Origin: Porphyromonas catoniae ATCC 51270
GTDB taxonomy: Bacteria > Bacteroidota > Bacteroidia > Bacteroidales > Porphyromonadaceae
DNA length: 64,000 nt
Assembly: GCF_000565015.1 (NCBI RefSeq)
Contig: NZ_JDFF01000008.1
Location: forward strand, 95,725-159,724
Direction of reading: 5' to 3'
The translations under genes and the position numbers were made by a program. Shown one piece after another: positions 37,666-47,037 of the stretch (positions are counted from its first letter, which is position 1; each line of letters begins with the position of its first letter). The notes beneath the pieces are model-generated. The model saw only the letters and a program-made list of their open reading frames with translations, was not told the origin of the DNA and ran no database searches.

Positions 37666-37930
37666 TTATCCACAGACTAAATGATTGTACATAAGTGTAT
37701 TATGTGAATCAGGGGTCAGAGGTGAGCCACTTTCCGAATGCAAAGTTTGCCAATAATTCGGAGAAAAAAAAACGTAGTGAAAGTTTGCTTTTCTCGTAGA
37801 AATAGTATTGGTTTTGTTTTCAGAGCCTTAAATAACCTTGAGGTAGGTTGTCTCAGGGTGCTGTTTCTAACGTCTTATAAATCAAACAATCGGAGGGATA
37901 ACCACTGACTTATACACCTAGTTATACACA
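37666..37930. other. DnaA-box cluster, candidate oriC
   Basis: TTATCCACA at 37666-37674 and TTATACACA at 37922-37930 fit the DnaA-box consensus TTATNCACA exactly. TTATACACC at 37910-37918 and the reversed TGTGAATCA at 37703-37711 each miss by one base. The interval between them is AT-rich (A-run at 37764-37772). Together with the adjacent dnaA gene this is a plausible replication origin. Confidence 0.6.
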
Positions 37931-38177
37931 TAATGGAATAAGTGTAAGCGGTTAATTATAAGCGATTTTTGTTTGCTCAAAGAAAAGATTTCCACAACTT
38001 GACCTCTTGTGGGTATTTGAGCTGTGGTGGGATGAATTTTTTGGTTGGGGTGAGTCGGTATTGTTTCTTCCCTGAGGTTGAGAGGGGGGATACCATGGAA
38101 TTGACTCCGAGGGAAGGGTGAGGTATTTTATGCCCCTATAAAACGCCTTAAATAAAGGGTTTTGAAAAGGGGGATGA

Positions 38178-38286
38178 CGAGTTACCATAAGTCGTCAGAA
38201 AGAGTTATGGTAACTCGTCACGAAGAGTTATGGTAAGTCGCTGGGGCGAGTTATGGTAAGTCGTTTCAGAGAGTTATGGTAAGTCG
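38178..38286 (+). repeat. 23-bp palindromic repeat array, family 1, copy 6 (5 units)
   Basis: Cores are centred at 38186, 38209, 38232, 38255 and 38278, with exact 23-bp spacing. Centres read CCA, TGG, TGG, TGG, TGG. It is the most regular copy and lies about 250 bp beyond the DnaA boxes, in the divergent gap before the activator gene. Confidence 0.92.
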
Positions 38287-38594
38287 TTGAGGTGGCTTTG
38301 GGTGGGTGTTTTATCTTGTTTTGAGTGAGCTTGTTATGCTTTTTATTTGTGGGGGAGGAAAGATTGGTCTGATAGGGGAGGAGGAAGGTGACGCTACCGA
38401 GGAGATACATCTGAGGGGGAGGAAACGATACCTTATACCGCCTATTACGGAGGTCATTCATGATGATGGCTCCCCTTCGTTTCCGTTGTGAGAGGTGCAA
38501 CTCTCTGCATATAATGGTTTCTAAATATATAATGGGTCCAGGGATAAAGAGGCGAGCAGCGGGTACGGACAGGGGCGAAGTGCTGGGGCTTATG

Positions 38595-38602
38595 TATCTT
38601 TG
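38595..38602 (+). promoter_or_regulatory. -7 box for the activator-lptE-secG operon
   Basis: TATCTTTG matches TAnnTTTG and lies 25 bases before the activator start codon, implying a very short leader. Confidence 0.55.
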
Positions 38603-38627
38603 TGGTGCAAACTGGTTTAAGCTATAG

Positions 38628-39938
38628 ATGAGTATCGATATTCAGCAGATCAAGCACCGCTTCGGCATTATAGGTAATAGTCCCCTTCTGGATCATGCCA
38701 TTCGCACGGCTGTCCAGGTGGCTCCTACGGATATGTCTGTCCTCGTTATCGGGGAGAGTGGAGTCGGGAAAGAGAGCTTCCCAAAGATTATCCACCAAAA
38801 CAGTGTCCGCAAGCATGGCCCTTATATCGCTGTGAACTGTGGAGCAATACCCGAGGGAACGATTGACTCGGAGCTCTTTGGGCATCTGAAGGGATCTTTT
38901 ACGGGAGCCATTACCGATAGGAAGGGATACTTTCAAGAGGCTTCGGGGGGGACGATCTTCCTTGATGAGGTAGGGGAATTACCCCTTGCCACACAGGCAC
39001 GCCTTTTACGCGTGCTGGAGACAGGTGAATTTATCCCCGTTGGAGCGAGCCAAACACAGAAGACCGATGTGCGTATCGTGGCGGCAACGAACGTGAATCT
39101 ACACGAGGCGGTAGAGCGTGGGCGTTTCCGTGAGGACTTGCTCTTTCGTCTGAATACCGTACCCATAGAAGTCCCACCACTACGCAGTAGGGCTAAGGAT
39201 ATCCCCTTACTCTTTCGTCTCTTTGCCTCGATGAGCGCAGAGCGGTACAACATGCCCTCGCTCCGCCTAACCCCCGAGGCAACAGAGTTGCTGGAGGCCT
39301 ATCGCTGGCCAGGGAATATACGTGAGCTTCGTAACTTCACTGATCGTATCAGCGTACTGGAGGAGGAGCGACTCGTGACTGCTGAGATGGTGCGCAAGTA
39401 TTTGCCTAAGACCCCATCGGCAGACTACCATCCGGCTCTTAGAGCCTCTGCTGCAACAGGAGGAGAGGGGAGTTCGTTTGCTAATGAGCGTGAGATCCTT
39501 TACCAGATCCTATTCGATATGAAGAAGGATATGGCGGAGATGAAGAGCCTCGTGGCAGGGATCATGCGTGGGGAGGTCAAGATTCCTTCGACATCTGCAC
39601 ATGGCGAGTATACCCCAGGGGAGCTTCATCCTTCGCTCACAGCTGCGGTGCTCCCTCGGGAGGAGAGCTTCCCCAGTGTCCCGACCATCGCAGAGGACTA
39701 CACGCATACAGAGGAGATAACAGATACGCCAGAGCGGCATGTTGGCCCACACCACCCCCGTGCAGAGGAACTCGAGTATGAGGAGCAACCACTCTCGCTG
39801 GAGGATATAGAGCGAAATGTCATCATCGCTGCGCTGGCCCGCCATAGTGGACGCAGACGACCTGCTGCAGAGGATCTGAAGATCTCCGAGCGTACACTCT
39901 ATAGAAAGATTAAGGAATATGGCTTGGATGCGGAATAA
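38628..39938 (+). CDS. Sigma-54-dependent activator-type AAA+ regulator without receiver domain
   Basis: This 436-residue protein begins directly with the AAA+ domain: Walker A GESGVGKES near residue 44, the sigma-54 contact loop as GSFTGA (canonical GAFTGA) near 89, Walker B GGTIFLDEVGELP near 107, and LFRLNTVPIEVPPLR. A linker of about 130 residues leads to a C-terminal Fis-type helix-turn-helix (AAEDLKISERTLYRKIKEYG). No response-regulator or GAF sensor domain is present. It is followed by lptE with a 20-base overlap, an arrangement common in Bacteroidota. Confidence 0.92.
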   Translation: MSIDIQQIKHRFGIIGNSPLLDHAIRTAVQVAPTDMSVLVIGESGVGKESFPKIIHQNSVRKHGPYIAVNCGAIPEGTIDSELFGHLKGSFTGAITDRKGYFQEASGGTIFLDEVGELPLATQARLLRVLETGEFIPVGASQTQKTDVRIVAATNVNLHEAVERGRFREDLLFRLNTVPIEVPPLRSRAKDIPLLFRLFASMSAERYNMPSLRLTPEATELLEAYRWPGNIRELRNFTDRISVLEEERLVTAEMVRKYLPKTPSADYHPALRASAATGGEGSSFANEREILYQILFDMKKDMAEMKSLVAGIMRGEVKIPSTSAHGEYTPGELHPSLTAAVLPREESFPSVPTIAEDYTHTEEITDTPERHVGPHHPRAEELEYEEQPLSLEDIERNVIIAALARHSGRRRPAAEDLKISERTLYRKIKEYGLDAE

Positions 39939-40443
39939 ACTCTATCTCTTCGTTGCCTCAGCGGTGATGTGCCTCCTTGTGCTAGGGTGCAGTGTGAGCT
40001 ATAAGTTCAATGGCGGAGCAATAGACTACACCCAGATCAAGACCATCTCTATCGGTGAAGTCTTTAATAAGGCTCCCGTGGTTTACCCTCCTCTGGCAGC
40101 GAGCTTCACAGAGCAACTGAAGGATCGTTATGTGAGTCGTACACGCCTTGATCTCGTTCCTCAGGCAGGTGACCTCGAGCTGAACTGTACGATTACGGGG
40201 TATGATTTGGCACCAATGTCCATCGGGCAAGATAACTTCGCTGAGCGTACTGTCTTCACTGTGACGGTGCAAGTGAAGTTTACAAACCGAGCAAATGAGA
40301 AGGAGAGCTTTGATAGGAGTTTCAAGGCCTATCGAGACTTCCCTCGCTCACAGCCCTTCGTGGCTGTGCAGGATGACTTGCTCCGAGAGATCACAGAGGA
40401 TCTGATCAAGCAGATATTTAACGCTACGGTAGAGAACTGGTAA
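39919..40443 (+). CDS. lptE: LptE-family LPS-assembly lipoprotein
   Basis: This 174-residue protein has a lipobox VLGC (Cys24). It then carries the LptE pattern VSYKFNGGAIDYTQIKTISIGEVFN..., followed by LDLVPQAGDLELNCTITGYD. It is thought to plug the LptD translocon that inserts LPS in the outer membrane. Starts at 39919 and 39928 are both inside the end of the activator gene, so the two genes overlap and are probably co-translated. Confidence 0.85.
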   Translation: MAWMRNKLYLFVASAVMCLLVLGCSVSYKFNGGAIDYTQIKTISIGEVFNKAPVVYPPLAASFTEQLKDRYVSRTRLDLVPQAGDLELNCTITGYDLAPMSIGQDNFAERTVFTVTVQVKFTNRANEKESFDRSFKAYRDFPRSQPFVAVQDDLLREITEDLIKQIFNATVENW

Positions 40444-40445
40444 GG

Positions 40446-41111
40446 ATGCGACTGAACGAACTGAATAGCTACCTCGCAGACCCCACACGGCTTAGCCCGG
40501 AGACCCTACCTGCCGTGAGACAGCTCTATGAGTCTTACCCCTACTGTGGAGTCTTTGCCTTCCTATACCTTTATAACCTAGCTCTCGCCGAGGATGTGCG
40601 TTACCCCTCCGAACTACGTCGCTTGGCGGTGCTCCTGCCGGATAGGGAACGACTCTTTCGTCTTGTTGAGGCACAAAAAGAGCATTTTACTCCTGGCGAG
40701 GAGGCGGAGTCTGAGGAGGATACTTTTTCCCTTATCGATAGCTTCCTAGAGGGTGTTCGCTCTACGGGGGAGGATTTGCCTGAGAGCTTGCACTTAGAGG
40801 TGCCTGCTGAGGTAGGGGATTACTTTTCGGGGCAGGATTTTGCTCAGGTGGATATGAAGGATGAGGAGCTTCTCTCCTCTAAATCGGTCAAGGAGCAAGA
40901 AGCATCACAGACGACTAAATCGGAGGAAGTCGGTGAGGATAGCCTGCTCTCGGAGACACTGTCTAAAATCTATATCCAGCAAGGACATTATGATAAGGCT
41001 CTGCGCATTATCCGCTCTCTTAGTTTGAATTATCCAGAGAAAAGTCGTTTCTTTGCAGACCAGATTCGCTTCTTAGAGCGCATTATAGAGAATAATACAA
41101 TAGCTAAATAA
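40446..41111 (+). CDS. Conserved hypothetical protein with TPR-like C-terminus
   Basis: This 221-residue protein has no signal peptide. The N-terminal 75 residues are helical (LPAVRQLYESYPYCGVFAFLYLYNLA), the middle is acidic and likely disordered (about 85-155), and the C-terminus has one TPR-like helix pair (SETLSKIYIQQGHYDKALRIIRSLSLNYPEKS). It starts two bases after the lptE stop and ends eight bases before secG. It matches the unnamed protein that sits between lptE and secG in many Bacteroidota. Confidence 0.8.
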   Translation: MRLNELNSYLADPTRLSPETLPAVRQLYESYPYCGVFAFLYLYNLALAEDVRYPSELRRLAVLLPDRERLFRLVEAQKEHFTPGEEAESEEDTFSLIDSFLEGVRSTGEDLPESLHLEVPAEVGDYFSGQDFAQVDMKDEELLSSKSVKEQEASQTTKSEEVGEDSLLSETLSKIYIQQGHYDKALRIIRSLSLNYPEKSRFFADQIRFLERIIENNTIAK

Positions 41112-41119
41112 ATAGGAAT

Positions 41120-41512
41120 ATGTTTTACTTTCTCACCGCACTTATTTTGCTAGCCTCCGTTGTGCTAGTGCTACTGGTGATTGTACAGAAGTCTAAGGGG
41201 GGTGGTCTAGCCTCTCCCTTCGCCTCCACAAATAATATAATGGGCGTACGTAAGACGACGGATGTACTAGAGAAGGCTACGTGGTGGCTCTTTGGTATCG
41301 TAGCGGTATTGTGCATCATCTCTACACGATTCATTGGTGTAGGTACAAGTGATGCATCTAGGACACAGCAGACCCTAGAGGAGAATGCAACCAAGAGTTC
41401 TGCTCCTACCGCACTGCCTAATCTCGGTGGAGGTGCACCTGCTCCTACCCAGCAAGCCCCCAACGCAGAGCCCACTCCTGCTACGCAGGCTCCTGCGACA
41501 CCTGCTGAGTAA
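41120..41512 (+). CDS. secG: Preprotein translocase subunit SecG
   Basis: This 130-residue protein has two membrane helices (about 3-20 and 52-70) separated by the SecG loop VQKSKGGGLASPFASTNNIMGVRKTTDVLEKATWW. A Pro/Ala/Thr-rich tail follows (APAPTQQAPNAEPTPATQAP). SecG assists the SecYE channel. It ends the activator-lptE operon. Confidence 0.93.
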   Translation: MFYFLTALILLASVVLVLLVIVQKSKGGGLASPFASTNNIMGVRKTTDVLEKATWWLFGIVAVLCIISTRFIGVGTSDASRTQQTLEENATKSSAPTALPNLGGGAPAPTQQAPNAEPTPATQAPATPAE

Positions 41513-41601
41513 GTTCCTTATTCCAAGAGCCTCCTTCCGCTAGCTGATCTTACAGCCTTCCTCGGCTAAGACCTTTGGGTGGCTTAGTAAAGCTCATAAT
41601 G

Positions 41602-41647
41602 AGCCCCCATAAGAGTTTCTCTAGACTCTTGTGGGGGCTTCTTTTTT
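41602..41647 (+). terminator. secG operon terminator
   Basis: A 15-bp stem (AGCCCCCATAAGAGT with ACTCTTGTGGGGGCT, one G-U pair) and 8-base loop are followed by TCTTTTTT. It lies 90 bases after the secG stop. Confidence 0.92.
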
Positions 41648-41702
41648 GTCTCTGTTTAGACCTTGTTATCAATGCCCATTTATGTTGATATTAGGTGCCC
41701 TC

Positions 41703-41794
41703 ATAACCATCCATGAGTTTTCCCCGATACCTCTTGTCTGTTTCCCTCAGTACCTCTCTTGGGTTTTCCTCGGTACCTGTTTGTGCCTGCTCTT
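41703..41794 (+). repeat. 23-bp repeat array, family 2, copy 1 (4 units)
   Basis: Four units are anchored at the A of ACC(T/A) at 41706, 41729, 41752 and 41775, exactly 23 bp apart. The unit pattern is roughly GATACCTC, 7 variable bases, then TTTTCCC. It is unrelated in sequence to family 1 but has the same period. It ends about 35 bp before the rpsP -7 box. Confidence 0.75.
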
Positions 41795-41828
41795 TGAGGG
41801 GATAGGTGGTTATCTTGGTATATTTTGC

Positions 41829-41836
41829 TATCTTTG
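41829..41836 (+). promoter_or_regulatory. -7 box for rpsP
   Basis: TATCTTTG matches TAnnTTTG and lies 53 bases before the rpsP start. Confidence 0.55.
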
Positions 41837-41888
41837 TGCACGACTGATGCAACGATGCAGAAGGAACTAAATATTAATTACAAGTTTA

Positions 41889-42458
41889 ATGGCAACTAAG
41901 ATTAGATTGCAGCGTCACGGTCGGAAGGCTTATCCCTTCTACAAGATCGTAGTCGCAGACAGTAGAGCGCCACGAGATGGCAAGTTTATTGAGAAGATCG
42001 GTACATACAATCCCAATACCGACCCTGCCACAGTAGACTTGGACTTCGATCGTGCGCTGTATTGGTTGAATACGGGTGCTCAGCCTAGCGATACCGCTCG
42101 CAGCATCCTGTCTCACGAAGGTGTACTGCTGAAGAAGCACCTCCTGGCTGGTGTCAAGAAGGGGGCTTTTGATGAAGCTACGGCTGAAGCCAAGTTCGAG
42201 GCATGGAAGGCTAAGAAGGATGGTGAGCTAGGTAGCCTCAGAGAGTCTCTGGCAAAGAAGAAGGCTAGCGAAGCTAAGGCTGCCCTCGAGGCTGAGCAGG
42301 CTGCTAACAAGGCCAAGGCTGCAGAGGTCGCTGCCAAGAAGCAGGCTGAAGCTGAAGCTAAGGCTGCTGCTGAAGCTCCTGAAGAAGTAGTAGAAGCTGC
42401 TCCTGCGGAACAAGTAGAAGAAACTCCAGCACAAGAAGAGACCCCAGCAGAAGCTTAG
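41889..42458 (+). CDS. rpsP: 30S ribosomal protein S16 with long C-terminal tail
   Basis: The first about 80 residues are typical bS16 ([30 protein letters not shown]). The protein continues to 189 residues with a helical, Ala/Lys/Glu-rich extension, ending in an acidic Glu/Ala/Pro tail. Such extensions occur on Bacteroidota S16. The gene is monocistronic, with its own promoter and a hairpin after it. Confidence 0.95.
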   Translation: MATKIRLQRHGRKAYPFYKIVVADSRAPRDGKFIEKIGTYNPNTDPATVDLDFDRALYWLNTGAQPSDTARSILSHEGVLLKKHLLAGVKKGAFDEATAEAKFEAWKAKKDGELGSLRESLAKKKASEAKAALEAEQAANKAKAAEVAAKKQAEAEAKAAAEAPEEVVEAAPAEQVEETPAQEETPAEA

Positions 42459-42503
42459 TCGATCTCTTCTCTTGAAATAATAGAGATGTCTTCGATCAAT
42501 CAT

Positions 42504-42560
42504 AACGGGTACCTGTCCCTTCATGCTTCCCTTAGGGAAGGTGAAGTATAGGTACCCGTT
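42504..42560 (+). terminator. Hairpin after rpsP
   Basis: An 11-bp outer stem (AACGGGTACCT with AGGTACCCGTT) encloses an inner stem-loop (CTTCA...TGAAG). Only a short T-rich run (GCTCTTTATG) follows, so it may be a terminator or an RNA-stabilising end. Confidence 0.7.
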
Positions 42561-42722
42561 GCTCTTTATGTAAACACGTAAAAACCCTTGCTCTCGCCCA
42601 GCGACCATGAGCAGGATTCCCTCAGGCAAAGTAGGCAAACAAACACATCACAGCCCTAGCATGTGCCTGTCTCTCCCTCCCACACAAATCTGGATAGTAT
42701 AATACAAACACAACTTACACAC

Positions 42723-45700
42723 ATGAAGACGTATCTACTCCGTCTCTTCGCTTTTGTCCTAATCGGCCTTGCTTCGCCTTCGCTTTGGGCGCAGGTGACT
42801 ACCTCAGCAGTTAGTGGTACGATTACCGACCAATCGTCTAAAGAGAGCCTTATCGGTGCGACAGTACTTGCCAAGCACCTCCCCTCAGGGACGACCTATG
42901 GGGCTGTAACGAATGCAAAGGGGAACTTCAGTATCACTGGGATGCGACCTGGTGGTCCTTACACCCTTACGATCTCGTACGTCGGCTACGAATCCCTTAC
43001 CCTGAGCAATATTAACCTCTCCCTCGGTGAAACGGAGAACTTCAAGATCACTCTGAAGGACGGCGCTACACAAATCAAGGATGTGGTCATCACGGGGCAA
43101 AAGGGAAGTAACTTTAACCTTCAGAAGACAGGTGCCGGCTCGAGCTTCTCTCGTCGCAACATCGAGCGTGTGCCTACCGTGTCTCGTAGTATCTATGACA
43201 TCGCCAAGCTCACTCCCCAGTCCAATGGTAGTGGTTCTTTCGCAGGAGCCAACAGCCGTTTCAATAGCTTCCAGATTGATGGAGCAGTGAACAACGACGT
43301 CTTTGGTCTCGGTACCTCGGGGAAGAATGCTATCTCTCTCGAAGCAATCGATGCACTCCAGGTGGTGATCGCCCCCTTTGATGTCCGTCAGTCGGGCTTC
43401 ACGGGCGGTGGTATGAACGCTATTACGAAGTCTGGGACAAATACCTTCCATGGCTCGGTCTACGATTACTACTACAACCAAGACTTCTTCGGCACGACTC
43501 CAGGTAAGGATGTCAAGAACCGTAAGAAGCTCGACAAGCAGTTTGAGAATACGGTGGGCTTTACCTTCGGTGGCCCTATTATCAAGGATAAGCTCTTCCT
43601 CTTCGCCAACGGGGAGTATGTCCAGCAAGTGTATCCATCGAACTACATCCCAGGGGAGAGCAACTCCAATATCACCAAGGCTGAGGCTGATCAGGTAGAG
43701 CAGAAGCTCAAGTCTCTTGGCTACGATGCTGGTGGATATACTTCTCGTGACGTACCTAGCCATACCTACAAGGGGCTTATCCGTCTGGACTGGAATATCA
43801 GCCAAGCACATCACCTGACTCTGCGTTATAGCCATATTGATGACAAGCCCTATATCTTCAGCAATACACCGAATAGGCTGAAGTTCTACAATACTGGGCA
43901 CTTCAAGCGTAGCGTGACCAATACGATTGTAGCTGAGCTAAACTCAAAGCTCTCCTCGACGCTTGCTAACGAACTACGTGTGAGCTATAGCGGTATTCGA
44001 GACAAGCGTTCCTTCAATGGAAAGCCTTTCCCATTCATCTCTATAGATCTAGGTAAGAGCAGACAGATACAGGCAGGGGTAGACCAATACACGCCAGCCA
44101 ACGAGCTAGATCAGGATATTTATTCGCTGACGAACAACCTGAGCTTGAGCCTCGGTGACCATACAATCACCTTTGGTACGCACAATGAGCTCTTCCGCAT
44201 GCGAAATCTATTCATCGCCAACCTATATGGTAACTACGACTACCGCAATAGAGATGAAAAGAACAACCTCCTTGGCCTGCAAGACTTCCTCTCGATTGGT
44301 GAAGCAGGTGAGGTGGGGCCACAGGTCTTCCAGATCTCCTCTGTCAACACAGCTGTGACGAACGATTCTCGTTGGGCTCCTTCATTCCGTGCAGGTCAAC
44401 TAGGCTTCTATGCACAGGATGAATGGAAGGTGGGTAGCAAGCTACGCCTCACCTACGGGCTACGCATAGATATGCCCTTCTTCATCGATCGTCCTACGGC
44501 TAATTCAGCGTTTAATAACTCTGCGATTGCTAAGGAACGTGGGGTGACGAATGATTACCTCCCACCCCTCAAGCCTCTCTTCTCTCCACGCTTTGGCTTC
44601 CGTTATACCATTGACGACGACAACCTCTATGTCGTGCGTGGGGGTACGGGTATCTTCACGGGACGTGTGCCTTTTGTCTGGATCTCCAATAGCTTCTCTA
44701 ATAGCGGTATCGAGTACGCACGTACCTATCGTAACAAGAAGGATGCTCAGGACAACGTTCGCTTTACCTCCGATCCTAACTCGGCAATAGGACAGGCAAA
44801 TCTGCACCCAGGCTCGAGCGAGATCAACATGGTGGGTAAGGACTTTGTCTATCCTCAGGTGTGGAGATCTAACCTAGCCTTCGAAGCTCGTCTACCTTGG
44901 GGCATTAAGGCTTCTGTTGAGGCTATGTATACGAAGACGCTGAACAACGTCCGTTATGAGGACATTGGCCTCAGAGCTACTGGCGAGCTAGACCATGGTA
45001 ATGGTGTCAAGCGCCCCGTCTACAGTCGTCTCGAGAAAAATAAGTACTCCAACCTCATCTATCTGTCCAACTCAAGCAAGGGATACAGCTACAATATCAC
45101 CGGTACGCTGAGCAAGGACTTCGGCTTTGGTCTGGATGCTTCTATTGCTTACACCTTCGGCGAATCTAAGGCTGCTAACGATGGTCTTTCCTCACAGGCT
45201 GTGTCAAACTGGAAGTATAACTACTCCTACGACATCAATGGGGATGAGCTTTACTACTCGAACTTCGATATGCGTCATCGTATCGTCGGACAGCTGAACT
45301 ACCGAGTCGAGTATGCCAAGAACTTTGCTACGACGATTGGTCTGGTTTATAATGGTCAGTCTGGTCCTCGCTACTCTGTCCTCTACTCCTCCGACGTCAA
45401 TGGTGATGGCGAGCGTAATGACCTCCTCTATCTCCCCGAGTCGGCAACGAGCAAGCCAGACTCTAAGGTTACTTACGAGCAGTTCCTCGAGGATCATAAG
45501 GATCTAGCAGCCTATCGTGGTAAGGTAATTCCTCGTAATGCACTGATGGCTCCTTTCTTCCATAAGTTTGACCTCCACTTCGCACAGGACTTCTTCCTCA
45601 ACGTAGGGGGACGCCGTCACACGCTCCAGCTCAATGCCGATATCATCAACGTCGGTAACCTACTGAATCGTGGTTGGGGTATGGTGCCAACTGTTGAGTA

Positions 45701-45833
45701 CTCAAGCATCACGCCTCTCAAGCGTGAGAACGATGGTACCCATACCTTCTCAGTGGCAAACAAGCACCCCTGGACTTATTCCGACATCAACTCTCGCTGG
45801 AGAGCGCAGGTGGGCATTAAGTACACATTCTAG
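42723..45833 (+). CDS. Large Oar-like TonB-dependent receptor
   Basis: Starting at MKTYLLRLFAFVLIG gives 1036 residues with a signal peptide (SLWA-Q); the upstream in-frame start at 42663 has no signal sequence ahead of it and is rejected. A carboxypeptidase-like domain (SGTITDQSSKESLIGATV...GNFSITGMRPGG) is followed by a plug. That plug has NSRFNSFQIDGAVNNDVFGLG and SGFTGGGMNAITKSGTNTFHG, as in Oar-type receptors of Myxococcus and Bacteroidota. The barrel ends VGIKYTF. Oar proteins have been linked to protein or signal export rather than classical uptake. Confidence 0.9.
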   Translation: MKTYLLRLFAFVLIGLASPSLWAQVTTSAVSGTITDQSSKESLIGATVLAKHLPSGTTYGAVTNAKGNFSITGMRPGGPYTLTISYVGYESLTLSNINLSLGETENFKITLKDGATQIKDVVITGQKGSNFNLQKTGAGSSFSRRNIERVPTVSRSIYDIAKLTPQSNGSGSFAGANSRFNSFQIDGAVNNDVFGLGTSGKNAISLEAIDALQVVIAPFDVRQSGFTGGGMNAITKSGTNTFHGSVYDYYYNQDFFGTTPGKDVKNRKKLDKQFENTVGFTFGGPIIKDKLFLFANGEYVQQVYPSNYIPGESNSNITKAEADQVEQKLKSLGYDAGGYTSRDVPSHTYKGLIRLDWNISQAHHLTLRYSHIDDKPYIFSNTPNRLKFYNTGHFKRSVTNTIVAELNSKLSSTLANELRVSYSGIRDKRSFNGKPFPFISIDLGKSRQIQAGVDQYTPANELDQDIYSLTNNLSLSLGDHTITFGTHNELFRMRNLFIANLYGNYDYRNRDEKNNLLGLQDFLSIGEAGEVGPQVFQISSVNTAVTNDSRWAPSFRAGQLGFYAQDEWKVGSKLRLTYGLRIDMPFFIDRPTANSAFNNSAIAKERGVTNDYLPPLKPLFSPRFGFRYTIDDDNLYVVRGGTGIFTGRVPFVWISNSFSNSGIEYARTYRNKKDAQDNVRFTSDPNSAIGQANLHPGSSEINMVGKDFVYPQVWRSNLAFEARLPWGIKASVEAMYTKTLNNVRYEDIGLRATGELDHGNGVKRPVYSRLEKNKYSNLIYLSNSSKGYSYNITGTLSKDFGFGLDASIAYTFGESKAANDGLSSQAVSNWKYNYSYDINGDELYYSNFDMRHRIVGQLNYRVEYAKNFATTIGLVYNGQSGPRYSVLYSSDVNGDGERNDLLYLPESATSKPDSKVTYEQFLEDHKDLAAYRGKVIPRNALMAPFFHKFDLHFAQDFFLNVGGRRHTLQLNADIINVGNLLNRGWGMVPTVEYSSITPLKRENDGTHTFSVANKHPWTYSDINSRWRAQVGIKYTF

Positions 45834-45877
45834 CCACACTCTAGCCTGTCCTGAGGCAGGTTAGATGATTTCTTACA

Positions 45878-45924
45878 ACAGCGGTACGAAGGTCTGCCTG
45901 ACCTCCGTACCGCTGTCTTTATTT
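45878..45924 (+). terminator. Terminator of the Oar-like receptor gene
   Basis: A 17-bp stem with one mismatch (ACAGCGGTACGAAGGTC with GACCTCCGTACCGCTGT), a 5-base loop, and CTTTATTT lie 45 bases after the stop. Confidence 0.88.
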
Positions 45925-46087
45925 ACTTGTTTCCCGAGAGGCTATTATCCCAACGACTCTTTCCTTCCACAATCCTATCTGGGCTTTTTGCCCCTTCTGA
46001 GCCTTTTGTCATGCGAAAAGGTGGGTGTTAAACCTATTCGTGAAGGAAGGAGCTGACCGGCACTGACGAAGGTGTATCCTCGAATGT

Positions 46088-46180
46088 CGTATTGAGGCTT
46101 TGGTAGAATGCTGTATTGAGGCTTGCTACAATCGCATATAGAGGCTTTATGAGGAGAAAAATCAAAGGCTATAGAAATGA
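46088..46180 (+). repeat. Degenerate 23-24 bp repeat, family 3 (3-4 units)
   Basis: The words GAGGCTT at 46094, 46118 and 46141, each preceded by TATTG or TATA, are spaced 24 and 23 bp. A weaker AAGGCTATAG unit follows 24 bp later. The first two copies share TATTGAGGCTT and a following A-rich segment. It lies in the convergent gap between the receptor gene and lptB. Confidence 0.5.
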
Positions 46181-46183
46181 GAC

Positions 46184-46222
46184 GTCCCCACTTCTACTCG
46201 CTGGGCGAGCGGAAGTGGGGAC
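46184..46222 (-). terminator. Terminator after lptB
   Basis: An 11-bp stem (GTCCCCACTTC with GAAGTGGGGAC) encloses an inner CTCG/CGAG stem. It lies 45 bases past the lptB stop on the minus strand. Confidence 0.75.
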
Positions 46223-46266
46223 ATTACTTTTGGGGTATCCTGGCTAGAGGTGTCGGAGTGTACTAG

Positions 46267-47010
46267 CTAGAGGTGATCGAAGTTACGGCGACGGAGCTGG
46301 AAGTCCTTACCGAGGTACTTCTCACGGACGATTTCGTTCTCCGCTAGCTGCTCAGCAGTACCTTCGAAGAGCACCTTCCCCTCGAAGAGGAGGTAGGCTC
46401 GGTCGGTGATGCTCAGCGTCTCATACACGTTGTGGTCAGTGATGAGGATGCCGATGTTCTTCTTCCTTAGCTGTGCCACGATCGCCTGGATATCTTGGAC
46501 GGCGATAGGGTCTACACCAGCGAATGGTTCATCGAGCATGATGAACTTTGGGTCGATGGCCAGACAGCGAGCTATCTCAGCACGACGGCGTTCGCCTCCG
46601 GAGAGCCGATTACCTTGGTTTGTCCTTACCTTCTCGAGGCGAAACTCTCCGATGAGCTCTTCGAGTCGAGCCTCTTGCTCCTCCTTTGTGCGGTTTGTTA
46701 GCTCTAGCACCGAGAGGATATTGTCCTCCACACTCATCTTTCGGTAGATGGAGGCCTCTTGTGCGAGGTAGCCAATGCCTGCACGAGCACGCTTGTAGAC
46801 CGGGAATTTCGTGATATCCTCATCATCGAGGAAGATACGTCCTTCGTTCGGCACTACGAGTCCCACCGTCATGTAGAAGGTGGTTGTCTTCCCTGCACCG
46901 TTAGGGCCAAGGAGGCCGACGATCTCCCCTTGTCCGACATGGATTGAGACGTGACTAACGACCGTGCGGGAGCGGTAACGCTTAACAAGGTTCTCCGTGC
47001 GAAGTATCAT
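46267..47010 (-). CDS. lptB: LPS export ABC transporter ATPase LptB
   Basis: This 247-residue ATPase powers the extraction of LPS from the inner membrane via LptFG. It carries Walker [14 protein letters not shown] (about 35-47), Q-loop in [20 protein letters not shown], signature [13 protein letters not shown] and Walker [14 protein letters not shown]. These match LptB better than generic ABC ATPases ([11 protein letters not shown]). It follows fabI by 27 bases on the same strand. Confidence 0.94.
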   Translation of the reverse strand: MILRTENLVKRYRSRTVVSHVSIHVGQGEIVGLLGPNGAGKTTTFYMTVGLVVPNEGRIFLDDEDITKFPVYKRARAGIGYLAQEASIYRKMSVEDNILSVLELTNRTKEEQEARLEELIGEFRLEKVRTNQGNRLSGGERRRAEIARCLAIDPKFIMLDEPFAGVDPIAVQDIQAIVAQLRKKNIGILITDHNVYETLSITDRAYLLFEGKVLFEGTAEQLAENEIVREKYLGKDFQLRRRNFDHL

Positions 47011-47037
47011 GCTGGAGAGAGCGAAGATAGAGCGGGG

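Noticed and set aside
37561..38160. Protein-coding gene upstream of dnaA
   Set aside because: Only short AT-rich frames with no motifs; the DnaA boxes explain the region better.
42885..43901. A 338-codon minus-strand open frame
   Set aside because: It is antisense to the Oar-like receptor gene, which has strong family motifs; it is a shadow frame.
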